From Raffaelea ambrosiae (taxonomy: Eukaryota; Ascomycota; Sordariomycetes; Ophiostomatales; Ophiostomataceae): a DNA stretch of 64,000 bases. Positions 11,587 to 22,387 of this stretch are shown piece by piece. Both the position numbers and the translations under genes were made by a program. The notes beneath the pieces are model-generated. The model saw only the letters and a list, made by a program, of their open reading frames with translations. It had not been told where the DNA came from and did not search any database. The stretch spans positions 1,400,174 to 1,464,173 of the forward strand of contig PCDI01000001.1 of assembly GCA_002778195.1 (NCBI GenBank). Reading direction: 5' to 3'. Within the stretch, counting starts at the first letter, position 1; the number at the start of each line of letters is the position of its first letter.

Positions 11587-13169
11587 GGGAGGAGGAACAA
11601 AAAACCGATCGGCAACACGTGTGGCTTCGTCGTCAGTTGAGCCCCAACTGCAGCGGTCGGACAGCGATTGCAGCACAAAAAAAGGGCGAGCTTAAAGAAA
11701 TGCGACTTGGCCGTGTCGGAGCCTCTCACGAGCGAGTACGAGTAGTTAGTGCTAGCCAGTCCGTTCCCTTAGCGGGGGGGCTGGCAGTGTGGCGCACGCG
11801 TGCAGGTGCATGTGGCTAGCGGCGTTTCAAGTGCGACTCGTATGCCGTAGGCCGTATGCAGGTTGTGCTGCCAGGGCGCAAAGTAAAAAAAAAAAAAGAT
11901 ACTTGTCAAAGAAAGTGCTTGTGGGTTAAACGTTGGCAGTTGCCGGCTGTACCACCGTACATAGTAGTTGCCAGTCGGAAGATACCCACAGCACTGCCCA
12001 AAGTTACTAGCCGGTGGGTCCCCATTAACAACACACCACCCCACCTCATCCCAACTTGCTCGGCCAGTCTTTTAATAGCATAGTTACTGCTCCAGGTTGC
12101 AAGGGGAAAAAGATGGTAACTGCGAAGTGGTCGTACTATGGGATGAGCCTCTTGGAGGACGCAACGGCGACAAAAAAAATCCACCGCAAACCACCCCGAA
12201 GCCCACCAAATAGGCTGCAGCCAGACCGACCATTCAAACCGGCCGTTGCTTGTCTCCGTGTCTCCTTGGCTGGCTGGCTGGCAGGCGGGCCTTTCACTGG
12301 CAACCTTGTCCGTGGGGCTGTCCAATGCCTGCCTTATAACGTGCCCTGGTATAACGTCACCATTTTGGCGTCTTTTTTTGGTCTTCTTAGTCCTTTCCAG
12401 TCTCCGTCTTTTTGCGCTCTTCTTTTCTTTTTCCATTCGTTTTCATGCAGGTTTCCAGGAACCTGGCGCGATCCTCTACGCTGCAACCCTGGCTGTTGTC
12501 CCTTTTTTTTTTCTTCTGTTTCTATTTTTTTTTCTTAGCTTCTTTGGAAGGTGGTCACTCCGTTCGCTTGCCCGTTGTTTGCTGCCTACCTGCTATCTCG
12601 TGAATTCCTGAACTGGCGGTCTAACCACCGCTTAGAATACCACCATACGAACACTTATGCTTGGACTCACACTACCGGCTCGTATTAAGTGCGTTACGTG
12701 CAGTCCCGCTTCCGCGACCGTTGCAAACGCAAAAGACACAGAATACTTGGCCAGGCGTTGTCTGGTAGCTATCCGACGCCCGGTACGCCTGGATAAATAG
12801 AGTGAATACATGCACGAACTGCGCATATGCCGTCAGGGCCCGGGCATGCACAGGAGAACTCCCGGTGGCCCAAACCAAACAGGCATGAAGAACGAAATGG
12901 TACGCTATGGGGCGTGCAATGGAAGGCGTATATGGGCTTCCACGACGGATCATATCGAGGGATCATATAGGGCAGAGGGGCCGAGCCAAAGGGGCGGACG
13001 AAACAAAACTGCCAGCCGCCCAGATGGAGGGACAGTCACACCGACGAACATGAGTTTTTTTTGTAGTCTCTCTCTGTGTTCTATTCCGAGCCGTAGATGA
13101 GGGCCACTTTCTCTGCGACTGTAGCAAATAAGCAAAAAGCCTGCACGTTCGGCATCAAACGGGCAGATT

Positions 13170-13201
13170 GGCAAATGGGCAAATGGGCAAATGGGCAAAT
13201 G
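13170..13201. repeat. 8-bp tandem repeat, four copies
   Basis: Four perfect head-to-tail copies of GGCAAATG, in an otherwise unremarkable intergenic stretch. Confidence 0.95.
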
Positions 13202-14285
13202 ACACAACACCACAAGGCAAGAGTGGTGGCACCCGGTTGCCCGTATATCCATGCTGACCACCTCTACCACATCGCCCGTCTGCTCGTACTTCTCTTTTTG
13301 CCAAGACCCGAGATGCAAAGTCTGGTGGTGTCCATCCCCCCCCTCCCCGTCCCCATGCCAGGTTCTGGGTGGTTCGCAAGTGGATAGTTAAGGCACCGAC
13401 AGCCGACTAAGAAAGTCTGCAAGTCTGCAAGATAACAAGGAGACAGGTCGCACACACACGCGCACACTCCATGCACTCCATGCACTCCATGCACACATGA
13501 AAGGGGCACAAACCAAACAGCCCATTCACAAGTCACCCAGCCAAGTCGCCAACAGACTCACCACACGTTCTCACGCGAACCCTTGCTCCTGCCTTAACCT
13601 GCAGTTGCTGGTCGCTCCTTCCTCCCTCCCAACGCAGATCAGAGGAGCAGGAGGGGAGCTGATGGTTGTCTGGTTCCTGCTCACATTATTGTTTTTTTGC
13701 CCTCTCTATTTTTAACCGAATTATTCTGGAAAAAACAAATAATCGGTGCCCGTGAGAGTCACCAGCTGTCCAGGCAAAGAAAAAAGACGAAAAAAAATCC
13801 TATATCTTTTTCATAACCCCTTGGTGACACCCCCTCATTTCTTACATCCCGTCCTTTTTGCGATCCAACTACGATTTGGTCGATTTGGTCGATTTGTTCA
13901 GCGTGAACGGTACTATTTGACTATTGTCTTACGAAAAAAACCTCCCTGTTGTCACCAGTGTTTGACAACGTCTCTGAAATTTTTGCGACGCCCGAATCTT
14001 TGTCATCGTTGCGACTGGGGAGGAATATTTGTGACTTCAAAAACCCTCGAAGACGATCGTTTTGCGACCTGCGACGACTTTGCGACTGCGATTTTTTATT
14101 TTTTATTTTTTGGAGTCGTTTTGGAGGAATCGAAAGACCGTGCGCGCAAACAGGAAAAGCTTGCGCTTCAACACAAGAAGCGTTTTCCAACGGTTGGGGA
14201 AATTTGCTTGGGCGTACCTTGCAGGAGGTTCCAGCACCAGCAGAGTCCGGGTGAGAAAACTCGGGGTACACCGTACACGGTATAC

Positions 14286-14309
14286 AACACACACACACAC
14301 ACACACACA
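14286..14309. repeat. CA microsatellite
   Basis: An uninterrupted CA run of about 12 units, roughly 95 bp upstream of the candidate 5' exon at 14401. Confidence 0.95.
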
Positions 14310-14400
14310 GCATAGTCGGACACTCGAACACTGCCGATTTCCTTCGGATGCCACCGACAGGCCAAGCAGCACCAACAGCAACGCCAGCACAGTAGCCAAC

Positions 14401-14457
14401 ATGCGCGGACGCCGACAATCCCGAGAATACCAGGAGGAGAAGGAGGACAAGGACTGG
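14401..14457 (+). other. candidate 5' coding exon (19 codons)
   Basis: An ATG in good context (CCAACATG) opens a highly charged peptide, MRGRRQSREYQEEKEDKDW. It is followed at once by a GTTAGT donor, which leaves phase 0. The Ser-rich gene downstream starts at a phase 0 acceptor (15572/15573) and lacks an ATG, so this could be its first exon, with a 1.1 kb intron. It could instead splice to the acceptor at about 14595 (GATTTGCAG), which adds only 17 codons before a stop. Both links are inferred. Confidence 0.25.
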
Positions 14458-14540
14458 GTTAGTACATTTCCGGCTTTTTTTTTTGTTTGTTTGTGTGTGC
14501 TTTCATTGCGTTGTGCGTTGCTTTGTTCGCTTTGCGTTGG

Positions 14541-14542
<2 letters not shown>

Positions 14543-14581
<39 letters not shown>
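14543..14581. repeat. 39-nt poly(T) homopolymer
   Basis: An uninterrupted run of 39 T on the plus strand, between a GTTAGT donor (14458) and a GATTTGCAG acceptor. It could be a very long polypyrimidine tract, replication slippage, or the poly(A) tail of a minus-strand retro-insertion. Nothing next to it resembles a retroelement. Confidence 0.9.
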
Positions 14582-15419
14582 CTATTGATTTGCAGCGCCA
14601 TGAGTGGAAAAAAGCCTGGAGAAAGCCACGACGGGAGCCAACGTCATAAAGAAAGAGGAAAGAAGAACGACAAAAAGAAAGAAAGAAAGATCGAACGAAG
14701 AATCAGAAAATGGACAAGAAAACGAAAGAAAGGATGCTATCCAAAAGTGTGGAACCAGCCAGACAGAAGGAACCGCCAAAGACTCTACCAAGTCTTGCGA
14801 CTTGGGGAACCGCAGGATTTCCCCGTCCCGTCTTCCACTCCGGCGCCCAGTCTGGTTTCGTTCTCGGGCTTTCCTCTTCTGTCTGCCCATCTCCTCCGCT
14901 CCTCTGCCTCGCTGCTCCTATTCTCCGCCTGGGCGACGAGTGTACGTCGACGTTGTGGCTGGGTGGCAACCACATCCAGCACTTGCGTCAGCCATTTGCG
15001 CTGGTGATACCCCACGAGGTAGTTGCTCGCTAGCTCGACGGCCTAGTCGGACAGTGTCTGGGACTTCTGGGCCTCTGCTCCTGGCCTTCTCCCTTGGCAG
15101 GGCCCACGCAAGCGCGCCCAGGCTGTGCCATAGCCTGGCCCAAGGAGCTCCCGAGCTGTCCGTGACGTAGCTTTCGCGGGATTACTCACTGCACCGCCAG
15201 AAGCTCTGTGGTCTTACTTTTGTGCCTGTTTTGCCGTGTTTGCTCCTTTGCTCGCTTTCTCATTCGCTCCGCCGTGCACTCCGTCCGGCCTTTTTAAGCT
15301 CTCTCCTACCCCGTCTCCCCGTCTGTCCGTCCCTTCCTTGTCTATTTTTGTCTAGACCTGCTCTCGTCTGATTCACCTGGCCCTTTCTCGTCATCTGCAT
15401 CTGGCATCTCCATTTTCCT

Positions 15420-15458
15420 CCATCCGGGCTCTCCATCCGGGCTCTCCATCCGGCATCT
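15420..15458. repeat. 13-bp tandem repeat, three copies
   Basis: Three head-to-tail copies of CCATCCGGGCTCT, the last one slightly diverged. They lie just upstream of a TATAAA (15479-15484) that may be the promoter of the Ser-rich gene. Confidence 0.85.
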
Positions 15459-15572
15459 CTTAACTTTCACTTGTCACTTATAAAGCCTTGCCTCATTTTG
15501 CCACCGCACTTTGTCTCCCTGCATTGCTCGCATTCCTCTCTCTTCGCCTGCACACCCATTGACACCCAACAG

Positions 15573-17886
15573 GCCCGCCGGTACATCCTCGACCCATTGA
15601 CCGCCCCTGAACCCAGCCAGGTCGACGGCCCCGGCACATCCTTCTTCAATCCCCGCCGCTCCCTGTCGCTCAACTGCCGACCCACAGGCAAGGTCCCGGT
15701 GGCCAACCGCCCCCGCCGCAACAGCTCCTCCGGCCCAACGCCCCGACAGCCCTCGCCACCACGGCGGCCACCCGTGACCATCCACCACCCCAAGCCTATC
15801 TCACCTGGCATCCGCCATTCATCGCTCCCCCCTACAGAGTGGGCATCAGCAGACGTGATCTTGTCTCGGGGCCGGAATAAGCCGACAGGCAACAGCAATA
15901 GCAACAGCAATAGCAACAGCAATAACGCAAATAGCCAACTCACGAGAGGCCGCAGCACCAGACGCCAGAGCATCACTGCCACCTCGCAGAACCAGCCTGC
16001 AGCTATTGTCCAACCTGCATCTACCGCAAAATCACAGATCGCACAAAAACTCCAAACCTACGTCCGGCCTTCCACTGCCGATCGGCCTCCTCTCTCCTCA
16101 TCCAGTGCCCGCTCAGCAACGGTTGCCAACCAGCCACCCGTTGCGGCAGCTGCGACCGTTCAGCAGCGACCCACCAATAAGAGAGGCCGCAGCCGCAGTC
16201 TGACATCAATTATTCGCATACCCAGCCAAAGCTTGGCCAACCTCAAGATCCCAACCACATTCTTGGGCTCCAACCTGGCCTCCAAGATCCAGTCCACAAA
16301 CGAAAACTTTGTCCGCACCAAGCCCTCGAAGCCAGACAGTTTGTTCCCTCAGGTAAAGCAGCCGACGCTGAGACGGTCGACTGTCCAGATTTCGGACAGC
16401 TACAAAAATTCGCAGACAGACGTCCAGAGCGAGCACGACCGCGATCGTGAGCACGAGCAGTCACCTCTGCTGCCCAACAAGCCACCGCTAGATTTTACCA
16501 GCCGGTTCCCTCGCATCGGTACCACAGACAGCAGCTCGCGCTCCTCGTCGATCCGCACACAGCGCTCTGGCCGGAAGCCACCACAGACGCACCACACGCA
16601 GGGCACCGCCGAGATTTTGAGTGAGATCCTGGCCGACAAGACCAACAGCGTCAACAACCGCGCCAACATCCTGCCCACTACAGCCGCTAACGCGAACACG
16701 CCGCTGCCTGTGGCGCCTACCACGACATCACCCTTTTCTTTCCGCACCGCGCCCATGATGGCCCAGCAGCCGACTCGTTCTTCCGCTTCGTCATTCGTCG
16801 CGGGCGGCGGAGCGGACAACATGTCTGTGCACTCCACATCCAAATCCAAGTCGCCCGAGAAGGTGCACCACCACAACCACAACCACACCTCTTCGTCGGC
16901 GGCGTCCCATCGCGAAAGAAGCGACGCCAGCAAGGACAAGCGCCCTCCTAGCACGACTCGTAGCACCCGTTCTGGTGGTGGCGGCAGCAGCCGCCGGCAC
17001 CACCGCAGCAGCAGCCGACCCCTGCCGGACACCATCGATACACTCGACAACACGGGCGTCGGGCCGTCGTACCACCACGGCGGACCCTACGACGCCACCC
17101 TGGCGTCGGTCAACCGCTACAAGAAGACGGCCCCGCTGGAGGCGGTCAAGCATTCCAACCGCGAGGCTTTGAAGGCCACCCCCAAGGAATATATTTATGA
17201 TTCGCTGCGCAAGCATGTGCCCCTGCAGGGCACCGCCAGCGTTCCGGCTGGCCACGCGGACATGGCCGGCCGGGTGATGAAGTATGAAGAGGGAGCGGAT
17301 CTGATGCGCGAGCCCGACGCCCCCGGCGGTGCCTACAAGCGCTATGATTTTATTGTAAGTCCCTTAGGAGGTATATAGCTTGCCACATTGTATATACTTC
17401 TCGACGGATCGGTTCTGTCTGTTTTTTTGGGGAGAGAGAGAGAGAGGTAAAGAGGTAGCTCCTTTCTCGTGTTGCCTACTAACAACTTTTCAGAAATACC
17501 ACCCTGATGACCTCAAAGGCAAGGGCGAGCCGTCCTTCACGATCGAGCGCACCATCAAGGAAGACCGCACGCGGCTGAGCCGCAACCGTGCATCGAGCTA
17601 CGGCGCATACGAGCTGCAGGACCGGTCACGGAAGCAGCAGAAGCAGCCTTTGCTGAGCAAGGAGCCCCAAGTATCCACCCGCCGGCAGAGCTTCAACGAG
17701 TATCGGCGACTCGCATCGCCGAGCCCGTCGCACTCGTCCGGGTCGTCGAACCACCGGCAGGCACTGAGCCGGGCAGAGCAGACATCGTTCGAGCCGGCAG
17801 GCGGTTCTTCGGGTGTCCGTCGGAGCGGCAGCCAGCGGTTGTCGGACGGCCTGAAGAGACGGTTTGGAAGCCTGCACCGGAAATAA
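15573..17886 (+). CDS. Ser/Arg/Pro-rich protein of unknown function, initiator unresolved
   Basis: The coding sequence is certain but its start is not. Exon A is open from 15372 to 17354. It probably enters at the acceptor CACCCAACAG (15572), behind a TTGAC branch, with the peptide ARRYILDPLTAPEPSQ. Exon B (17494-17886) follows a short intron with a textbook CTAC-TAAC branch and adds KYHPDDLKGKGEPSFTIER and a basic Ser-rich tail ending GSLHRK. The protein is low-complexity: an Asn/Ser run at about 15890-15935, His-rich and SRSSS patches, and no transmembrane segment. Conserved-looking blocks are YKKTAPLEAVKHSNREALKA, YIYDSLRKHVPLQG and DFI/KYHPDDL. The first in-frame ATG is at 16755, well inside the open frame. 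The true start may be an upstream exon (candidate 14401-14457) or a non-AUG codon. I do not recognise the family. Confidence 0.75.
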
Positions 17887-19352
17887 GGGGAGGGGGGTGT
17901 GTATTAGAGGACCTGACGAGAAGGGAGAGACGGTGAACTGAAATGTCTGCTCGCTGTTACTGTTTTACGACTGTTTGCTTGCGGTTTTTGTTTATGTTTG
18001 TTCTTTGTTTGTTTACGGTTCTTTGTTTTCTCTGGTTATATGCTTCGATTTGCTGGTCCAATTTGGCTTGTCTGGTCTGTGTTAGTGACGTCATATGGGA
18101 GGCTCTATTTGGCGAGGGGGTAAAAAGACACCATGTTTCTGGTATGGTGGAATGTGTTTCACATTTGAGTTTTTCGTCTTTTGTTGCGTTTTGTTGTACG
18201 TTTGGTGAAGATATTTTCATTTCTTTTTGTTTTACATCTGGAGTGGGACCGCAAGGGAAACAAAGGGGTTCAAAGTTACCAAGGGGCCTGAGGACGGGAT
18301 AAGAAACGCATGGTACGAAATACTCTTTGCTTTATGTTCTGTTCTTCTGTAGATTTGACGATAGTACAATAGATAAGTCTCTGTTCACAATGTGTTTTCG
18401 TATTGCCTGTGAGAGTCGGTGGTTCTGCAACGAAGTTTCCTGGCGTTTCTGTCGAGTTCTCCATACTTCCGCCAGGTGTGCTTGCATAATTCTCCGAAGC
18501 CGCATGCATGCAGCGCCTTGTCTGTACTGGAACGGTGTTCTCGTTTGCTGGCCTGCTTCGCATTGCCTCTAATGCACGCCCTAGACACTGTCCAATGACC
18601 GATCTGTGTGTTGCTGCTCTTCCATAAGAGGCGCGGAGAAAGTGCAAGTTGGGGAAATCTGCATGCGCAATGGTAAAAGGCAACCAGCTAACTGCTGGGC
18701 CCGTGCGAAGGGTAAGCTTTGGGGAGGGGAAGGGCGAGGTTCCCCGCAAGCAAAGCAAACAAGGAGCAGCAGCCGTTGCCGCTAGCTGCTGTGCAGCGGG
18801 AAATGGAGGGAGCTCACTAGTTAGCTGCAGAACCAAAACAGAAAATAAACTAGCAAATAAATAACACCACCCTCCGTGCCAAGTAGGTTCGAGTACGAGG
18901 ACTAGATTAGTTTACCAAACAAAAACATATGCTCCTGCGCAACGCAAGGGAAGGTGCTACCCAGGGTCGCTCCTGCTTGTTTTGTTGTGCCGCCATCATG
19001 TAGTTTTTTTTCTTGTGTGTGTGTGTGTTTGTTTGTTTCTCTCAGCCTATTCACACAGTTTTCGCCACCACCACCTTACTCACTACCCACCCGTCCACGA
19101 AGTCGGCTTCTGCCTCTCGACTGCGACTCGCCTCCTCCCCCAACGACGCAACTCCATATAACTTCACCACTCCACCGTTCCTGCTCCTCGCCGACGACGC
19201 AGCTCCATAAAATCACACCTCCACCGATCCTCCCCCACCCATCGCAAGGCCGCTGCGTCATTCTCTCGGCTTTCCGCGGCCGGCCTGGCACAACTTTGGA
19301 GACCTCTTCCTCTTCGAAGACAAACTTTACCACGCTTCCATTCTTGGCCGAC
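17887..19352. other. intergenic region upstream of IKS1
   Basis: This 1.5 kb has a T-rich 3' flank (17940-18240) and then a pyrimidine-rich leader before IKS1 (19010-19220) that includes TG/TTTG runs at about 19015-19035. No additional gene or RNA was identified. Confidence 0.6.
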
Positions 19353-22300
19353 ATGGACTCGATGTCGCTGATTCCTTTCCATCCACAAGAAGGCCGCGAA
19401 ATCGTCCTGTACGTATTTTTGTACCACTGGGGGGCCTGGACATCTGACCGCCACTTGATATCCAGTCCTACTACTACGACCTCCTCTGCTGGAGCTCTGC
19501 TGACCTCCCTGCCCTCCCCAGACGCCACCGCAATGCCATTGTCGTCCGCGACCCGACCTCCCAGCGCCTCGAGATCCGTGGTTTGACCGAATGTCCCACC
19601 TGCCACCGCCCCCTCCGAGCCGGCACCTCTCCCGACCGCGGCCGGCCGTACGAAGTCGACGACCACCGGCCTGGGTCGGCTGGAGGCGCCGGGGGGGCCA
19701 ATGACAGGAGCAACAACGGCGGCAGCTCCATCCACCGCCATCACGAGGGCTACGTCGACCCCAACTACTTTCGGATGCTGCAGGCCGGCCATGCCATTGA
19801 GCTGCGGCACGGCGTCCCGCCAGGGCCGACCAGTCCGATCCGGCGGCTCTTTCGGTCATTGGGGAGCCCGGGAAGGGGCGACGCCGACGACACCAGCTCT
19901 ACGGACGGCAGCCATGCCTACGGAAACAGCTCCTCCATATCCGCTACCGACGGCGGTGGCGCCAATCTCTACGGAAGCGACAATGACTACAGCAGCTCTC
20001 CTCCCCCCAACGAATCCCGCATCCGCAAAGAAGCATTTAGCCCCAACTACTTCAAAACATTCTTTGTCGAAGAGCGCGAACTGGGCCGCGGCGGCAAGGG
20101 CGTCGTGCTGCTGGTACGGCACGAGATCGACGGCTGCCAGCTGGGGCACTTTGCCTGCAAGCGGGTGCCCGTGGGCGACGACCACGCCTGGCTAGAGAAG
20201 GGTACGTCCCCCCACCCCCCCCGCGAGAACCATGTCCTTCGCTAGCATGTTGTCTAACATTCTCACACAGTCCTCGTCGAGGTCGAGCTCTTGGCCAAGC
20301 TGTCCCACCCCAATCTCGTCTCCTACCGACACGTCTGGCTCGAGAACGTGACTCTGAACCGCTTTGGCCCCAGCGTTGCGTGTGCCTTCATCCTGCAGCA
20401 ATACTGCAACGGCGGCGACCTCCAGCACTACGTCATCGGCGACCAGCCCAAGGAGGCCACCAAGGAAGAGCTCAAGGCGCAGATGCGCCGGCGCTCCAAG
20501 GGCCAGGCCGAGCGTCCGAGTCTCGCCAACCTCTTTGCGCCCCCGACCGGCCACCGGCAGCTGCAGCTGGACGAGATCTACTCCCTCTTCCGGGACATCA
20601 CCTCGGGCCTCGCCTACCTGCACGCCGCCAACTACATCCATCGCGACCTGAAGCCGAGCAACTGCCTGCTGCACCGCGAAGGCCGCATCCTCACGTGTCT
20701 GATCAGCGACTTTGGCGAGGTGCAGCCCGAGAACGTCGTGCGCAAGTCGACCGGCACCACCGGCACCATCTCGTACTGCGCTCCCGAAGTCCTGAGCCGG
20801 GACAGCGACGGCCTCTACAACAACTTCACCACCAAGTCCGACGTCTTCTCCCTCGGCATGATTCTGTATTTCATGTGCTTTGGCCGCCTGCCCTACCAGA
20901 GCGCCAACGCGATCAACGAGGAGCTCGAGGACATCGACGAACTGCGCGCCGAGATCACGGCGTGGACCGGCTTCCAGTACGAGCGCCGCGAGCGGCCCGA
21001 CCTGCCCTCGCAGCTCTACCACCTGCTCACCAAGATGCTCTCGGTCAACCCGGCCGAGCGGCCCAGCGCCAGCGAGGTGCTGCAGGCCATGCGCGCCACC
21101 GAGTCGGGCGGTGGCGGTGGCCTGGACAGCTTCGCGCGCGGCGGCACCAGCCCGACTGCCGGCATGGGCGGTGTCAGCGTGGGGGCCATGGGCCCGTCCA
21201 TTGGCCTTTCTGGCCGGCGCATCCAGAATCTGGACTTGCCCATACCCGGCACGCCAGTTCCAGGTAAGTTTTTTTTTTTTTTTGCCCCGACTTGTGAATT
21301 TGCCTCGACTTCGCCTTGCTTTGGCGTCTGCTCTAAAAAGACTCCTTTGCCTTGCTTGGGCGTCTACTCTAAAAAGACTCCTTTGCCTTGCTTTGGCGTC
21401 TACTCTAAATAAAAGACTCTTGTCGCGCACTTTTGTCTACCCCAACTAGTTCCCGTCTCGCATGTTTACTCTCTAACACAACTAGACCCTGTCAAACATC
21501 AGCGCGAAAGCAATCTTTCGTCCGTCTCGTCCCAGGTCGACGACTTTGACGACGACGCGGTGGACAACTATTCGGACAACGGCAGGACCTCGCCGTTCCA
21601 CCACAACAGCTTCCGCAAGCACCGGCCGTCGACCACTACGCTGACGCTGACGCGCAGCCGCGACAGCCACAGCAAGTCGCCGGAGCGTTTGCGTAGGGGC
21701 AGCATCAGCGGCGCCATCTCGGTGCGTCACAACGGACGTGGCATCTCGCCGACCGGTGTGATCTCTACCTCCACGGCCGTGACCGCCGCCACCTCGCCCG
21801 TTCGGGGTCCTGACAGCAGCCACCATCGCCACACATCGCCCTCACCTTCGGCACCGTCCTCGCCGCAACTCCTCCACCACCACCGCACCCTCAGCCACCA
21901 TCATACGCACCAGCACCCACTGCCGTCGCCGACGCCTCTGCTGATGGCACCGCCGACGACGTTTTTCGGCGAGGTGCACCACCAGTGGCTGCTGGCGCAG
22001 CACCGGGCCATGTTGTATGCCAGCCGGAACGGCGAGTCGTTGTCGTTCCTCTTTCGGACGGCAGTGTTCTTGGTCAAGATGCTGAGTCTGACGAAGCCGT
22101 GCTGGCCGTTTATGGTCCAGTGGGGGCTCGGGGCGTCCCTGGTGGCGGTGGCCGCGCTGGATCTAGGAGTTCCCGGCAGCAGGGGAGGAGGAGGTGGTGC
22201 TGGGGCAGGAAGCAACGGTATGCCACTGTCCCCTCAGCAACAGCAGCAGCTACAACACCCGCTCTGGTCAAGGTGGGACTGGCGGGTGAGTCTGCTGTTG

Positions 22301-22387
22301 CTAGCGCTCCATTTTGTGGTGCTGGGGGTAGCATCCCGTTCGGAGGTCCTCTGTGCCGGGAGCCACGAGACATGGGGTGAATGGTGA
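19353..22387 (+). CDS. IKS1: Iks1-type serine/threonine protein kinase
   Basis: Four exons (19353-19408, 19522-20201, 20271-21263, 21486-22387) encode 876 residues. The N-terminus has the Iks1 signature: SLIPFHPQEGREIVL, NAIVVRDPTSQRLEIRGLTE, then the cysteine pair CPTC-HRPL. The kinase domain (about residues 207-510) is complete: glycine loop ELGRGGKGVVLLVRH, lysine FACKRV, catalytic YIHRDLKPSNCLL, DFGEV, YCAPEVL and RPSASEVL. The tail is Ser/His-rich. Its last 115 residues hold hydrophobic segments (FLFRTAVFLVKML, MVQWGLGASLVAVAALDLGV, VSLLLLALHFVVLGVA), consistent with membrane attachment as in other fungal Iks1 proteins. In yeast Iks1 is a kinase of poorly defined role. Intron 3 is a 36-bp minisatellite. 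The final residues after the last hydrophobic segment are less certain. Confidence 0.92.
21315..21423 (+). repeat. 36-bp intronic minisatellite in IKS1 intron 3
   Basis: Three units: 21315-21350 and 21351-21386 are near-identical, and 21387-21423 has a small insertion and a diverged end. The unit begins CTTGCTTTGGCGTCT and ends CTCCTTTGC. Because 36 is a multiple of three, the repeat stays open in the frame of the upstream exon and encodes a 12-residue repeat (core GVYSKKTPLPC). Confidence 0.9.

Larger units (their letters stand above)
11587..14400. other. intergenic region with short tandem repeats
   Basis: No gene is supported in these 2.8 kb. Contents: a TACATAGTA word at 11958-11966; four perfect tandem copies of an 8-mer (GGCAAATG) at 13170-13201; three copies of a 9-mer (CTCCATGCA) at 13467-13493; scattered GCGAC words at 13985-14095; and a CA microsatellite at 14286-14309. 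The last 90 bp before 14401 look like a 5' leader (CAACAGCAACGCC and similar). Confidence 0.6.

Noticed and set aside
18880..18905. GGTTCGAGTAC resembling a tRNA B box
   Set aside because: No matching A box, acceptor stem or cloverleaf can be folded around it.
19076..19859. Two overlapping minus-strand frames over the IKS1 5' end
   Set aside because: They are shadows of GC-rich IKS1 codons on the opposite strand.
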